A stretch of 64,000 nt of DNA from Allodiplogaster sudhausi (GCA_945643635.1 CALZFC010000006.1:4093501-4157500); one strand, 5' to 3'; numbered from the stretch's first letter, positions 36,091 through 48,324 are shown. Notes: generated by a model from the letters alone, not told the origin. Numbers and translations: made by a program.

Positions 36091-37223
36091 GAAGGGACTT
36101 TGAGAGAACATACATTTTTAGAGAGACCCTGCTCAACCGGAGGCTAGAAATGTTTACCGAATCCGGACCGCGTCAACGTTCCTAGACTCATGTTGAGCAG
36201 AGTCTTTTCAAAATGCATCATGCTCCCTAACGCTGTCTCTTCTTTGCCTCATGTTCCCTTGCCACACAAAATATCATCAGACCGCGGCTGAATGGTAATG
36301 AAAATAGACGGTTTAAACAATAGAAGAAGAAAAAAATTTAAACGGACCCGAGAGAAATGATAGAAAGAAAGATGATGAGAGAGAGAGAGAGATGAAGGAA
36401 TATTAATGAGAGAGAGAGCAAGGGAAAAAGAAATACACGGAGAACGGGACTGAATGAGAGTGAAAGAAGCGAGAAAATGTGAGTGGTTTGAAATGATCTA
36501 CATATATCCACTGAAGAGCAATGACGTCGCGTACTCTCTTTTCCTAAAAAAATAACAACTACACCGTCTTGGTTGGACAGAAACAGGCAAAGAAAAGTTT
36601 GTACTTTCCACACGGCGACTATAACCAAGTTAATAAGTGCCACCAGAGAAAAAAGGCGCCACAACAGAAAAAAATTAATGGCAACAATAGTGATTCAAAG
36701 AGATATGCAATGAACAGACAGAAAACTAATTGTAAGAAAGAGGAGAGGTAGACAAAGAGAGAGATGGAAAGAAAGAGAAAGAAAAAATGAGAGAGAGGTA
36801 GAGAAAGAGAAAGAAAGAATGAGAGAGAGGTAGAGAGAAAGAGAAAGAAAGAATCACAACAGAAAAAAAACATCAATGGCAGCAATACTGATTCAAAGAG
36901 ATATGCACTGCTAGAGGTTAAACTATGCGAAACGACTGCAGCGAGAGTGACCATGAGATATTTCGCTGCATAAAAGAGTGGAAAAAAGCAGGATTAGATC
37001 CGAGCCCTTTGGCGAAAATGATCTAGAGAGAAGCGTGCTAAAAACGGAAACATGAATTACAAAAATAACACCTCTTCTCACATAACATCTTGCGATAATA
37101 TTCGCAATATCGTTTTGCTCGGATATATTCACTTCCATATCTCAGCCGATCTTTTTCTTTCATTTCATACTCTTGTGCGAATGTATTTCCTTCATTTCAA
37201 CAAGTTAATTATCAAATAAAAAT
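36091..37223. repeat. GA arrays and a tandem duplication, no gene
   Basis: GA arrays lie near 36370-36440 and 36745-36860. A block around ACTGATTCAAAGAGATATGC at 36658-36709 recurs at 36855-36907. At 36915-36975 there is a diverged copy of a repeat also seen near 39700, 40090, 40280 and 44160. Confidence 0.7.
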
Positions 37224-38293
37224 TTATGATTGAGCGAGCATCCAGTCTGGCAGGAAGACCGCGACCTTGTTGAAGGCGTACGCAACAGGGTAGTTAGGGC
37301 GGGAGGGCTCGTATTGGGAGATTTCGTACTCGGCGAGTTCCTGCTCAGTGCAGTCACCGTTATTCGACCTGAGCGAAGGAACACATTTAGACTCCACCAC
37401 CCGCCCACAAAAAGGTTTGCCTCACCGCGTCAATTCACATCAAAGTGTGATGATAAACACGCTGGATAGTCATTGAAGTGAGAAATGAGGAGAAAACACG
37501 GCCAACCCCTCGCAGGGCTCCGTTCGCTCGAGATCAACGTCGTAGATGAATGCATTTCCGTCCTTACGCGCGGTGTGGATCTAAAAATAGGATATAATAA
37601 TTGAACTAATTTTTGTTCTATGTGGATAAGTTCATCTTGGCGTAAAACATATATCCAGAATCTTTGAGGGATATTCTTTCATTACATTCTGAGCAATAGT
37701 AACGAGAAAACTGGAATTGGCTACGGTAGGTCATAGCCGCCTTCCTATTTCACATGCTTTCTCGACCGGGCGACAGGCAGCATTATGAGCGCGCGCATTC
37801 AAAGTGGAACTACTGTATGATTATTCGCTGGATACTTCCTTTAATCTTTACACGACTATTTCCCGAATGTAAACGAAATAAAAAATAATAAAATCTTTAT
37901 ATTTATATTTACCATTTTTGTTTTCGACTATCCACACTATTTTTGCACTTCCCCTGCTCTTTGTGCCTCAAAATAGGTACCTGGGTAATCTTAAAGGACT
38001 TTCCGAGCCGGCGGTTCAGCTCATCCACACCTTCCTGCAAGTTGCGCTGTAACAATGTTGAATACGAAAAGTGTGAGAGAAAAGTATGATAAGAAATAAA
38101 TAATAGAATATGACGATATATATATTTAATAAACAGATTTATAAAGTCGATATTTTTATAAGTTTTTTTTGGCATCATAGAAGATGAGACTGACTTGGAC
38201 TTCCTCATCGATCCGGAGCCGTATGGGGTCGGGTTTTCTGCTTGCCATAGCAAAGAGAACGAAGAGAGGGATGAGGAAGAGGACGCGAGACAT
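37224..38293 (-). CDS. Cystatin-like secreted protein A
   Basis: Exons 38195-38293, 37981-38046, 37507-37580 and 37224-37368 join in phase to 127 residues. Residues 1-18 are a signal peptide (SRVLFLIPLFVLFAMA). The mature part has the cystatin plan: an alpha helix (LQEGVDELNRRLGKSF), then strands with FIYDVDLERTEPC, a paired Cys in GDCTEQELAEY, and a final strand AYAFNKVAVFLPDW. The central QxVxG hairpin is absent here (TARKDGNAF), though the paralogues at 38857-39446 and 44510-45285 have QVVAG. Family members inhibit papain-like cysteine proteases outside cells or in the lumen; inhibition by this copy is doubtful without the hairpin. Splice donors GTCAGT and GTACCT match those of the paralogues. 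The intron between exons 3 and 2 holds a TTAA element remnant. Confidence 0.7.
37615..37865. mobile_element. Partial TTAA element, family 3
   Basis: Ends CGCTGGATACTTCCTTTAA and matches, in inverted orientation, much of the element at 40499-40782. The other end is eroded. It lies in an intron of cystatin-like gene A. Confidence 0.65.
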
Positions 38294-38856
38294 CTTTCCT
38301 AGAGAGAGAGAGAGACAGAGAGAGAGAGGGAGGGAGAGAGAGAGGGAGAAGGTGAGACATTATAAGGAATGCGGGAAAGCTATGCAAGGAAGATAGAAAG
38401 AAAGGGAGACAGGGAAAATGGGAGGGGAACTAGAGAGATGGAAAAAGGGAGGCAGATATGAAGGGAGGCGACCGGAGGAGAGGAAGGCGAATCCGTAGAA
38501 TGTGGCTGCTGTGTCCAACTTATAAGTCGGATTCTAGAATAGGCATAAATGTGTGAGAATAGAATATTGGCGCTTGTTAATTCCCACACTCACACTTTGC
38601 CGAACACATCTCGAATGAGTCTGCATCTGTATGCCGTGTCATAGTCTTTCCTTTAGAGAGGATCAGATGCACAGTTTTTGTCACCTTTTCTATCCGTTCT
38701 GTTTGGAATCGCTCCAAGATTAAGTCTTATGAAAAGTAACAATCTTGTTGTTAACAGCTGCTGGAAATAGTACGAGAAATAAATTTGGTAAATATTGCGA
38801 AATTGAGTTTTTTTTACAGAGTTTCACGGGTGAATGTACATATGTGTGTTTTTTAG
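38294..38856. repeat. GA array between divergent cystatin-like genes
   Basis: A GA microsatellite at 38300-38350 begins just upstream of the gene A start codon, i.e. CT on its coding strand. Nothing else was recognised up to gene B. Confidence 0.7.
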
Positions 38857-39970
38857 TTCGGCCCCAAGCCGATCCCGATCGATAAGGAAGTCGAAGTCAG
38901 TTTCATCTTCTTTTGTAAAGCCAACCAACCCAACCGTTTCAACCCTGGGACTTAAAATACCAGAATTATTGAGTTTATCAATTTTTTCATTAAATATACA
39001 TCCCACATTCCCTTCTTTGTTTCTTTCCTACTTTATCAATAATCATTTTTGCAGCACAAAGTGCAGGAAGGTGTGGATGAGCTGAATCGTCAGCTCGGAA
39101 AGTCTTATAAAGTCAACGAGGTACCACTTTTGAAACGAAAAAGGGCAGCAGGGAAAAGCGAAATATCTAGTATGGGTAGTAGAAATGGGAAAGTGTTAAA
39201 TGCATATATCTGAAGATCTAATTTTTTTTTAAATTGTATAAATATTCGAGAAAGATTAAGATACAAAATTTTTTATTTTAGATCTTCAGCGCGAAGAAGC
39301 AAGTGGTGGCAGGCATGAAATTCATCTACAACGTTGAACTCCAGGAAAGAGATGAAGCCGTCGAGTATCAAATCTCCCGCTACGAGCGCCTTTATAAGGG
39401 CCCAGTTAGCTACGAATTCAAGAAGGTCGAGCACCCGCAACGCTGAACCTCATCCCGATCCCCTTTCGATGCTCAATATAAATGAATTTATGTATTAAAT
39501 GTTTTGACCTTGAAGCATTGGGAAGGATTAAATGCAACTCCATGGTCCATGTATATTACGTCACATTGGGGGCTAACTATATATGTAGTAAGCCATGATA
39601 ACTCAATATTAAATGCAAAGATAAAAAAAAACACAAATGGGGTTAGTTGCTAGAGGCGCTTGTACTGACGCTATATTGAATTTTTAACTTGGGTCTCTCT
39701 AGATCACCCGCTCTGCCGTCATTGTGTTATGCAGAATGTTTTTAAGCAGTGAAATATCCCATGATCGTTTCGAATTTGCTCTATAAATTTATCTCTCTCT
39801 CTCTCGCTCTCTTTATCTCTGTCTAACTGCTATTTTATTTCTCTCTCAGTTTTCAGTCTGTTCTTTGCAACTATATTCAAACACTATCAATCAATCAATG
39901 CTTTATGTCAACAGGTCAAGGGATTCCGTGCAGCATCATGAGTCGTCGCCATTTTCGCTCATTTTTTCGT
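38850..39970 (+). repeat. Inverted segmental duplication, arm 1
   Basis: About 1.1 kb including cystatin-like gene B and its 3' flank matches, in inverse, 43980-45110. Matching blocks include the exons, the introns and a flank with TCAATCAATCAA and AAGGGATTCCGTGCAGC. Confidence 0.8.
38857..39446 (+). CDS. Cystatin-like protein B, signal exon not found
   Basis: Exons 38857-38895, 39055-39120 and 39282-39446 join in phase. They encode FGPKPIPIDKEVE, the helix KVQEGVDELNRQLGKSYKV and the strand segment KKQVVAGMKFIYNVELQERD, ending VSYEFKKVEHPQR and stop. QVVAG fits the QxVxG inhibitory hairpin of cystatins. Unlike copies A and C, no exon with ATG and signal peptide is visible upstream; the first exon starts at an acceptor (TTTTTTAG). 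Either an upstream exon lies beyond what I can recognise or the duplication left the leader behind, making this a non-secreted fragment. It pairs with gene C in a large inverted duplication. Confidence 0.6.
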
Positions 39971-40150
39971 TGATATGTCGTATGTGGATCTCGAAAGACT
40001 CCTAGTGCCGGCTAACGACGCCGTAAGCATGCTATGCGCAGTGCTCGAGCAACAGAGAGATCTCCTCGCCATCCTTGGTAGCAAGATCCTGGGCGGGACT
40101 GTATCTCATGATCAATTATCACTCTCGCTACAGTCGTTTCGCATAGTTTT
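39960..40150 (+). pseudogene. Fragment related to the coiled-coil gene
   Basis: Encodes SYVDLERLLVPANDAVSMLC then AVLEQQRDLLAIL, resembling ELERVKNTAGDAL and AVLEQQRVLLARL in the gene at 41413-43200. It lacks the rest of that gene. Confidence 0.5.
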
Positions 40151-40365
40151 CGTCGTTCAGTCAACTTGAGATATCTTGTAATATGTGCGTACTTTTTATC
40201 AGATACTCCCTCGCCCTTGTGTCATGCAAAAAAGCGCTCTAATTCATGAAGAATGAGTTTTTCGACTCTTTAAAGTATCTTATGATCAATGATCACTATC
40301 GATACAATCGCTTTGCATTGTTTTCGTCGTCCAGTCAACTCGAGATATCTTGTAATATGTGAGTA
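40090..40365. repeat. Tandem duplication
   Basis: A block of about 95 bp ending TCGAGATATCTTGTAATATG-like sequence appears twice, about 187 bp apart, with moderate divergence. The second copy is preceded by a variant of the dispersed GCGCGAATTCA repeat end (40226-40281). Confidence 0.6.
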
Positions 40366-40498
40366 ATATTTCACAAGTAATGGTCGAAGAACTCGAGCTG
40401 ATAAAATTGGGCTAATAATTTAAAATGTCAACTGTGGCATCGCAAGAAGCAATCTTGCAGAATAAATTTGTGTATTTTACAAAATAAATCATTAATTA

Positions 40499-40782
40499 TT
40501 AAAGGAAGTATCCGGCGAATAATTATACAGTAGCGCTAGTGAACCAGTTTGAATGCGCGAGCTCATAAAGTTGCCAATCGCTCGGTCGAGAGAGCATGAG
40601 AAATAGGAGGGCGGCTCTGACCTACCGTAGCTAATTCTCTACCCACCAGTTTTCACGTTACTATTGCTCAGAATGTAATGAAAGAAAATCGCTCAAACTT
40701 TCTGTATATATGCTTTACGCCAAAATGAACTAGCCCACATAGAGCAAAACATAGGTTAAATATTCCCCGGATACCTCCTTTA
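40499..40782. mobile_element. TTAA MITE, family 3, full copy
   Basis: Ends TTAAAGGAAGTATCCGGCG and CCCCGGATACCTCCTTTAA are inverted. About 284 bp and non-coding; related to the remnant at 37615-37865. Confidence 0.8.
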
Positions 40783-41412
40783 AGCTAATTGTACGATTGA
40801 ATGTGAAGCCAGATATAGGTTTCTGAAACATTTTCTTCGATTCTTATTCAAATTAGAGCATAATGGTATTTTATTGCTGTCCTAAAACATTTGCACACTA
40901 CGTACCTATTTATATTCTTGTCTATTTCTAAACCTTTATTTAAACCTAATTCGAACCTGCGAAATACAAAGAGACCAATTTTTAACCTGAAAGTCCACAA
41001 TTTCCCGTATGCATGCAGTTCATTTGCATGAGCAAATTAGATTTATATAGCAATTAGCACTCGTCGTCCACACCCTCGTAAGAAGCTATTCGAAACGGGG
41101 CAACGCTAATTACAGCGAATGTTCCTCCGTCGCCTTCGTCCGGGTCATTCCGAGTTGATCGTCCTTTCTAGAGAGCGACAAGTTCCTCTTCGTCCTTGCA
41201 TTACTTTGGCATTTATTTTAATTCAATTCATTATTTAATAAATGTTTAATTTATTTTGTTTATTTATTTTTATTATTAAATGTTTACGGATATTTTGCTT
41301 TGATTAATTGATTCAAATTAAGCACAATTATGATCGATCATCAGTGTGTGTCTATAATGTGGTTTCAATGTTTTATGCGCATTCTTGTGACCACAAAAAT
41401 ATTATTTCAGTC
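40783..41412. other. Interval without recognisable gene
   Basis: AT-rich upstream flank of the coiled-coil gene. The first recognised acceptor is ATTATTTCAG ending at 41410. Confidence 0.5.
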
Positions 41413-43200
41413 ATGTCGTCCAGCGACAGTGTCTCCGCCCCCCTTCATACGATAATGGATATGTGCCGTGTTGAGCTAGAAACTATACTACGCAGCAATG
41501 TGGTTGAGAACGATGACATCTACCCAATCTACCCAACACTTCCGTGAAGAATTTCTAAAAATGTTGTGTAAAGCGGGTGGACTGCTAGAGGAATATCATA
41601 ACTATGAACAGTCGTACGTGGATAGGAGCGACACTTATCCGTTATACAAGGAACTCGAAAGAGTAAAAAATACTGCCGGCGACGCCCTACGCGCTCGTGC
41701 CGACACATGGTGTCGGACCAAAGCAGTGCTCGAGCAACAGCGCGTTCTGCTCGCCCGTCTACAAAATGGCGGCACATCGATCTGCGAGCGTGACATGATC
41801 GATCTGAACGAAGCACTTACAAATCTCGCAGAAATTCAAAGCCTGATGAAGAGCAACGTGGACAAAGACAACATTCGCGACGTCATCCAAAAAGTCGAGA
41901 AGAAACGCGATGAGATTAAGTGCGATATAGTGACGGCAATAAGGAACGATCATACGCGTCTCTCTGAGGTCATCGCCGGAAAACCAGGAATCGTGATTCT
42001 GGAACAAATTAAGCGACAAGAGATGCCAGAGCTGACTGAAAAATACAATTTCATTGTTGATTAGTGTTCGCCTTCTCTGACCGAATGGCATGATGTCAAC
42101 CTGGACATGTTAGAGGAGCAACTTGACGTGGCGATCCAACAGGAAGAGAGTGGTGAAGAAAAGGAAGAAGGTAATCTGGAGGTCAATTCTCGGCAGAGAG
42201 ATGCTCCACAGGCAGATCGGCGACGACAACTGGCCTTCGTCAAGGCAATCAAGGTTAAGAGATAATGATCGGGAGAGAGAAACATGTCAAAAAAAAATAT
42301 ATATATACATATATATATATGCTATATATGTATATATGTATATACATATTTATATTTATTTATATCTATAATTATATATAATGATGAGATGACCATTTCC
42401 TTTCAGGCATCTGATACTTCAGTGGACGATGTAGCTCCAAATTTTCTTGAGAAGAAGATTGACAAGCTTGAATCTGTACTGGGACGTCTGAGGTCGAAGG
42501 GCAAGGGAGTCGACGAAAGTGGAAGAGAACTCGAAGAAGAGGTCACAGAGGAGCGGCAGCAGGTCAGAGGGCGACAACGTGAAAGAGTGCACAGTGCAAG
42601 TAATAATGGAGCGACTGAGAGAAAGGTGTAGAGGGTTAGACAGAGAAAAAGGAGAAAGTAGACCTGCAAGAATACCCATACACACACAGCTTTCCGTGTT
42701 TCCTCTGATAGCTGATTCTTTTTTAGTTAATTAATTTTTTGTTAATGATTAGAAAACGCTATCAACAAGCGTTCTTGAACACTCTCACTATTAAATCGAC
42801 CATTGACTGGCTAATTAAGTGTCAGCCATTCAGTGAATGAATTTGTGTTCAGAACTCTGCTCGTTCAATGGACACGAATGATCCTCTTCGGATGCGTATT
42901 TCCGAGCTCGAGCAGGCGATCGGCCGCGAGTTTGTGCGCCTTGAAGAAGAGCGACAAAACGACGAAGAGCAAGACCAGATTCGTCTGGTTAATCCTTTAT
43001 TTATTTCGATTTTTTAGATCGTTAAAATAGGTGTTATTTTAGGGGGCCTAGCATTCGAGCGCCTTTTTTACGTCTATAATAAGGCATTCGAGTATATTTT
43101 ATTTTGTTTTTCTTTTAATTGTTTTTCTAACAATTAGGCACGACTTCTGTTGGTGTGCCGCAGCGAGCAGTCTCTTCTCAACAGAGCAAATAATGATTGA
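41413..43200 (+). pseudogene. Coiled-coil protein gene with two frame problems
   Basis: Starting at ATG 41413 (SSSDSVSAPLHTIMDMCRVE) the sequence encodes a long, Glu/Lys/Gln-rich helical protein. The first frame stops at 41546, but a one-base shift continues it as FREEFLKMLCKAGGLLEEYH. After KYNFIVD a TAG at 42062-42064 is followed in the same frame by about 63 more helical codons to a donor at 42253. Further exons 42407-42562, 42853-42987 and 43138-43200 all join in phase 0 and stay helical. There is no signal peptide. It is a structural or adaptor-type coiled coil of unknown role. The shift and the internal stop suggest decay, a missed intron or an error. Exon-like stretches at 43215-43282 and 43478-43543 may belong to it or to another gene. 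Confidence 0.5.
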
Positions 43201-44509
43201 TTCTCAATCAGATGCTCCTTCAACGGCAGCCATGCGGAATGTACTTGGAAATGCAATAATGAACGAAGAAGTGTCATCGACGGTACGTATATACATATGT
43301 ATGTTTGTACATACATATGTATAAGTGGATTCTAACATCCACTCGCTCGTTTTACCTTTTTTTGTTTCTTTTTTTTTGTTGTTGTTACAATTCTCTCTCC
43401 CACTCTCTATCTTTCTCTTTCGTTTCGTGCTCAATTTCAACCTCTCTCTCTCTATTATTCTCACTATATGCTGCAGTGACCTGCAACCGCAAGCTGCTGG
43501 CCGACCTTGAGATCGAGCACATCGAAACGTCTTTGTATCATTTTGGTAGGACCTACTTATGTGAGATTTCGAATTGGCGCGTCCCTTCGCACTCGCATTC
43601 GTGCACCTGCGAAAAAAAAAATTTCACGCGAGAATGAGAGAGTGCCTACTCTCAAGGTGAACGCGCGGCAATTCGAACTAACATTAATTATTTAATCGTC
43701 CTTTTTTATACACGGATCAGCAGCACACTGTTTTGGAGGCTAATAAGGTTTAATACTCATCACCCTCAACCACCTCTCGACTTGGTTTTTCAAATTGATT
43801 GCTCGACTTTGCGATGGAATTATACTACTTTGCGGAGCAGATAAAGAATGATTGAGATTGAATCTGGTATGAGCAAATGGTAAAAAAGAACAGAAATGAA
43901 GCGAGATGGGCAGGCTACCAGAAGGCGGGACGACTTTACCAAGAAACTTGTGGCCAACTTCCTCTATCATGCATCAAGTCCCGAAAAATGGCGTCGACCC
44001 ATGATGCTGCACGGAATCCCTTGACCTGTTGACATGAAGCGTTGATTGATTGATTGTTAGTGTTTGAAAGATAGATGCAAAGAAGAGACTGAATGAAAAC
44101 TGAGAGAGAAACCAAAGGAGGGAAAGTGAGAGAGAGAGAGAGAAATATATACGGTAAATTCGAAACGACTGTAGCGCGACTGATCATGAGATACTTCACT
44201 GCATAAAAGAGAAAAAAAAACATTTTGCATGACACAAGGACGACAGAGTGGTTGATCTAGAGAGATGCAAATTGTAAAATGTAAATATAGCATCAGTACG
44301 AACCCAGCAAGCAACTGACCTTATTTGGGTTTTTGGTCTGTGCATTTAATATTGAGTTATCATACCTCACTATATAGTTTGCCCCCAATGTGTCGTAACC
44401 TCCATGCACCATGGAATTGCATTTAATCCTGCCCAATGCTTCGAGGTCAAAACATTTAATAAACAAATATACATTTATACTGAGCATTAAAAGGAGGTCG
44501 GAGGGAGGT
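43201..44509. other. Possible extra exons and repeat flank
   Basis: Two exon-like pieces, 43215-43282 (APSTAAMRNVLGNAIMNEE) and 43478-43543 (CNRKLLADLEIEHIETS), have plausible splice sites on the plus strand but no resolved gene. A CT tract lies at 43390-43460. From 43980 the inverted duplication begins, and a GA run sits at 44128-44145. Confidence 0.35.
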
Positions 44510-45110
44510 TCAGCGTTGCGGGTGCTCGACCTTCTTGAATTCGTAGCTAACAGGGCCCTTATAAAGGCGCACATAGCGTTAGATTTGATACTCGACGGCT
44601 TCATCTCTTTCCTGGAGCTCAATGTTGTAGATGAATTTCATGCCTGCCACCACTTGCTTCTTCGCGCTGTAGATCTAAAGTAACATTTTTTTTTCTCTTA
44701 ATCTTTCTCGAATAATTATTCAATTAAAAAAATTAGATCTTTATATGCATTTAACACTTTCCTTTTTCAACTACCCATACTAGTACATATTTCGCTTCTC
44801 CCTGCTGCTCTTTTTTGTTCCAAAACTGGTACCTCGTTGACTTTATAAGACTTTCCGACCTGACGATTCAGCACATCCACACCTTCCTGCACTTTGCGCT
44901 GCAAAAATGATTATTAATAAAGTTGGAGAGAATTAAGAAGCGAATATGGGATATATATTTAATGAAAAGATTGATAACTCAATAATTCTGGTATTTTTTC
45001 AAGTCCCAGGTTCAAAGTGGTCGGGTTGGCTTTACAGAAGAAGGTGAAACTGACTTCGACTTCCTTATCGATCGGGATCGGCTTGGGGCCGAACTAAAAA
45101 CGGAAGATTA
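43980..45110 (-). repeat. Inverted segmental duplication, arm 2
   Basis: Inverse partner of 38850-39970, containing most of cystatin-like gene C. The two arms flank the coiled-coil gene and the family 3 MITE. Confidence 0.8.
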
Positions 45111-45285
45111 TTAATTATGGTTTTCTAAGCACCAGGGCTATTTCTATTGCTGCACAGAAGGTAAAACTGACGTTGACATCCTTATTTAGCGGGATGTGGA
45201 TGGTTTCTCCGGGGCCAGGATCGGGAGCTGCGATAGCCAGAGCGAAGAAGACAAACAGAGGGAGAAGGAAGAGGAAGCGAGACAT
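44510..45285 (-). pseudogene. Cystatin-like gene C with premature stop
   Basis: Exons 45172-45285 (signal peptide FLFLLPLFVFFALAIAA, then IPLNKDVN), 45055-45093 (FGPKPIPIDKEVE), 44833-44898 (helix KVQEGVDVLNRQVGKSYKV) and 44674-44510 join in phase. The last exon has KKQVVAGMKFIYNIELQ but meets TAA at 44579-44581, where copy B has a Ser codon; 22 further in-frame codons, nearly identical to copy B, follow to the old stop at 44510. The product would lose the final strand of the fold. Exons 1 and 2 encode similar IPL/IPIDKEV segments, an apparent internal exon duplication. Secretion and protease inhibition are inferred from family; this copy is probably impaired. Confidence 0.65.
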
Positions 45286-45986
45286 CGTTCCTGTACAGAG
45301 AGTGTGAGACATTAATAGGAATGCAAGGAAGATACGTAGGAGAGAAAGAGAGAGACAGTGAGAGAGTTAGAGAGAGAGAGAAAAGGGAGGAGCTAAATGA
45401 GAGGGGAATGAGAGAGATGGAAGAATGAAGGCGCGAACAAGGGAGGCGACCGGAGGAGAGGAAAACGCAACCGAAGAATGAGGCTCTGCTGGATATTCGT
45501 GTTTTTTATTTGAAATCTGTAGATCTTTCCAGAAATAAGCAAATTAAATTTAACATATATATTGCAAAATTGAGAACTGTATGGAGATTTCACGAGCTAA
45601 TGTACTTGAAAAGACGATAAGCAAACGAAACTGTAACTACATAACGACATACATGCGACGTGTATTTTAATAGTGTCTTTAGTAGGGATTAAATCATTTC
45701 GCAAGATTCTCGTCACCATTAATTTTTATTCTGCATAAAAAACCTTTTTTCTCTCTCTCGCGCGCGCTCTCTCTCTCTCTCTCTCTCTCTTCGTTTCTCT
45801 CTTGTCCATCTCCGATTACATCCATAATACACGTAATTTTCAAGCGTAATCTCGAAAAACCTCAGGCTGTTGTGCTTGCAGCGGACCATGCCGTCGCCCT
45901 GGAACCACACGCGGAAATTTCTTGGCGGCACCGATTGGGCGTTGGTCCATGAAAGATGAAAGGTGAAGAGAAAGTGAGAGAGAGAC

Positions 45987-46018
<32 letters not shown>

Positions 46019-46425
46019 GTAGTGAGATAAGGATAGAGAGTGAGAGAGAGAGAACGAGAAGGAGAGAGATAGGAATAGAAAAAGCGAGAGAGCAAACGGA
46101 TCTAGAGATGAGATTTCAAGGACAAAGTCGAAAAGACCGATAAAATCTGGGTGCATAATGTATTATTGGTACTTAATGGGTGAATAACGTAACATACATT
46201 CGTGCATATGTGTTTATTAATTTTTCAATCATAAAATTGCTTTTGACAACGGTTACAGTAACTTATCAGATGTGAAACTTATATAAATACAAATCCACGC
46301 TACGATATGCTCCCATTATGCACCAAAATACATAATGCATACAGATTTTATCGGTTGTCGCAAGCGTTTCTTTTCGGCTATACGTAATCTCATCTCTTCA
46401 TCCGTCTGCTCTTTCGCTCTTTCTC

Positions 46426-46459
<34 letters not shown>

Positions 46460-46936
46460 TCTCGGTCTCTCTTTATCCCTCTCTCTATATCTCCTTCTCT
46501 CTCTCTCTTCTCCTTCCTTCTCCTCTTTTTTTGGCCCAACTTGCTCTCTGCGAAACTTCCTGGATCTGTCCTCCGTTCAGGTTGTTTCAAAACGGTTCAC
46601 ATTCGACGTGGATTATAATAATACACTTCGTTGCCGTTCTCTTCAGCTTCGTTTGAAATGTCGCGAATAAGAGTGGCCTATATAGAAATACCGTATTTTT
46701 ATATGCTTGACTTAGTTCACGCAAAAGCTGTAAACTAGTAAATTGAAGATAATTTGCACTTTTTGAATGTTTTCTCCCTCTCTCACAATCAATCTTTCGC
46801 AATCCAACTCTCTTTCTCTCTCTCCTTGTTGTATTGTCTGTTTTGGATTTAATTTAATTTATTTTTATTTGTGCAACTTACATATTTGTACAATGATATT
46901 TGTCATGTGATATCCATGTTTCCCATGTCTCAGAAA
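45286..46936. repeat. GA/CT arrays and a divergent inverted pair
   Basis: GA arrays lie at 45340-45395 and 45965-46095, CT arrays at 45750-45800 and 46425-46510. A minus-strand piece at 45843-45955 encodes NFRVWFQGDGMVRCKHNSLR and a plus-strand piece at 46579-46671 encodes RFTFDVDYNNTLRCRSLQLR; they may be distant copies. Around 46246, blocks 46134-46165 and 46329-46358 are inverted copies. No complete gene could be assembled. Confidence 0.45.
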
Positions 46937-47732
46937 ATGCGCAACTCTGACTCAATTCCCTTGGCCCATGGCGTCTCCAGGCAACTCTTCTGCCGCTACA
47001 CTTTCCTGGTCATCTTTTTGCTTGCAATCTTTCTCAACGTCTACCTCTTTTTCGGCATGTCGAACGGCAAACAAGAAAACGAGATCATCGAAGAGTTAGT
47101 GTTTTAACTAATACAGAAATAAACTTTTTTAATTAAAATTTTTTAAAGATAATATTTGAATCTAAAAATCTGTTTAAAAAATATTTGAAAGAGAAAATCT
47201 GTCTTAATCCAAATATGCAAACCAAATCGACGTGCGATTATCCAGAAGCGCACAATTTGATCGGACATTTTGGAACTTTCCGAAAGATCCGAAAGTTTCC
47301 TAAAGTTGCTGTACTGTAAATACTCCCTTATATTTCTCTAAGGTAAAAGCTATCATTAAAATCTTTTTTTCCTGCTATCATGCATTGCCAACTGTGTAAC
47401 TACGTAGTAGTTAGTCACTGCTAACTTGAACGATTGCAAGTGTTCATTATCACCTAATCAATAACCATTCCTACCGTGGGCATTCTTGTAATATAGATAA
47501 AAGGAAAAAAATAACTAAAATAGTTTGTTGTTTTCATTATTATTTGAGCGGTGCTACATAAGAAGAACAAAACTTCTTGTATGTTCGGAAAGTATTTTCT
47601 TCTGCTAATTTCAGGCGCTTGCTTAGCTTTGAAGGCGAATCCGATGGACTAGTGAAGACAGAAGAGAACCATCTGAGAGATGTCGAGTCGATGGGGCGGA
47701 TGAAGCACGTCGTTAGTAGGGAGTACGAGTGA
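46937..47732 (+). CDS. Small single-pass membrane protein
   Basis: Exons 46937-47094 and 47615-47732 join in phase to 91 residues. The ATG follows an acceptor (ATGTCTCAG) by four bases, so trans-splicing or a 5' UTR exon is likely. The first 20 or so residues are basic and polar, followed by one membrane helix (YTFLVIFLLAIFLNVYLFFG). The rest is a charged tail ending KHVVSREYE. A basic short N side and long acidic C side suggest a type II orientation. No family was recognised. The donor GTTAGT and acceptor AATTTCAG are canonical. A CT array begins directly after the stop. Confidence 0.65.
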
Positions 47733-47743
47733 GCTGTCTCTCC

Positions 47744-47774
<31 letters not shown>

Positions 47775-48285
47775 TCTCAATCTTTCTTTTCCGCTCACTC
47801 TCTATCTATACACCTATCTATCTATCTCTCCTCTCTCTCTCTTTTTTCTCTCTCTTCTCTCACAATATCTCCTTCTCCCGTCATCTTCTCGCATATATGT
47901 ACTTTTCGATCGTCATGGCTTTGATCCTCTTTGTCTCTCGTTGTCTCCCTTTTCTCTCTGCCTCCCTCTCTCCGTCTCCATTCTTTCTCTGACTCTCGCT
48001 GTTTAATCAGATCTTCCTACATTAAAATTGCCTCATTCGTTTGAATAGCAATTTCATATATAAAAATGTATGTTTCGTCGGCAAATTTTCGCTTACAATT
48101 CTTTTTATCGACGTACGAACTGTGTTGGTTTTTTTTTAAATTCAATTTAACGGCCAATGGAAGATGTGCTACTGGGTAAAACACTATGCATGAGTGAGTC
48201 AAGAATGCCAATAGTTTCAGAAAGGCACATTTACTTTGCTACTTTACTATCGTGAGCACTAACAGCACCTGATATATCACGGGCG

Positions 48286-48324
<39 letters not shown>

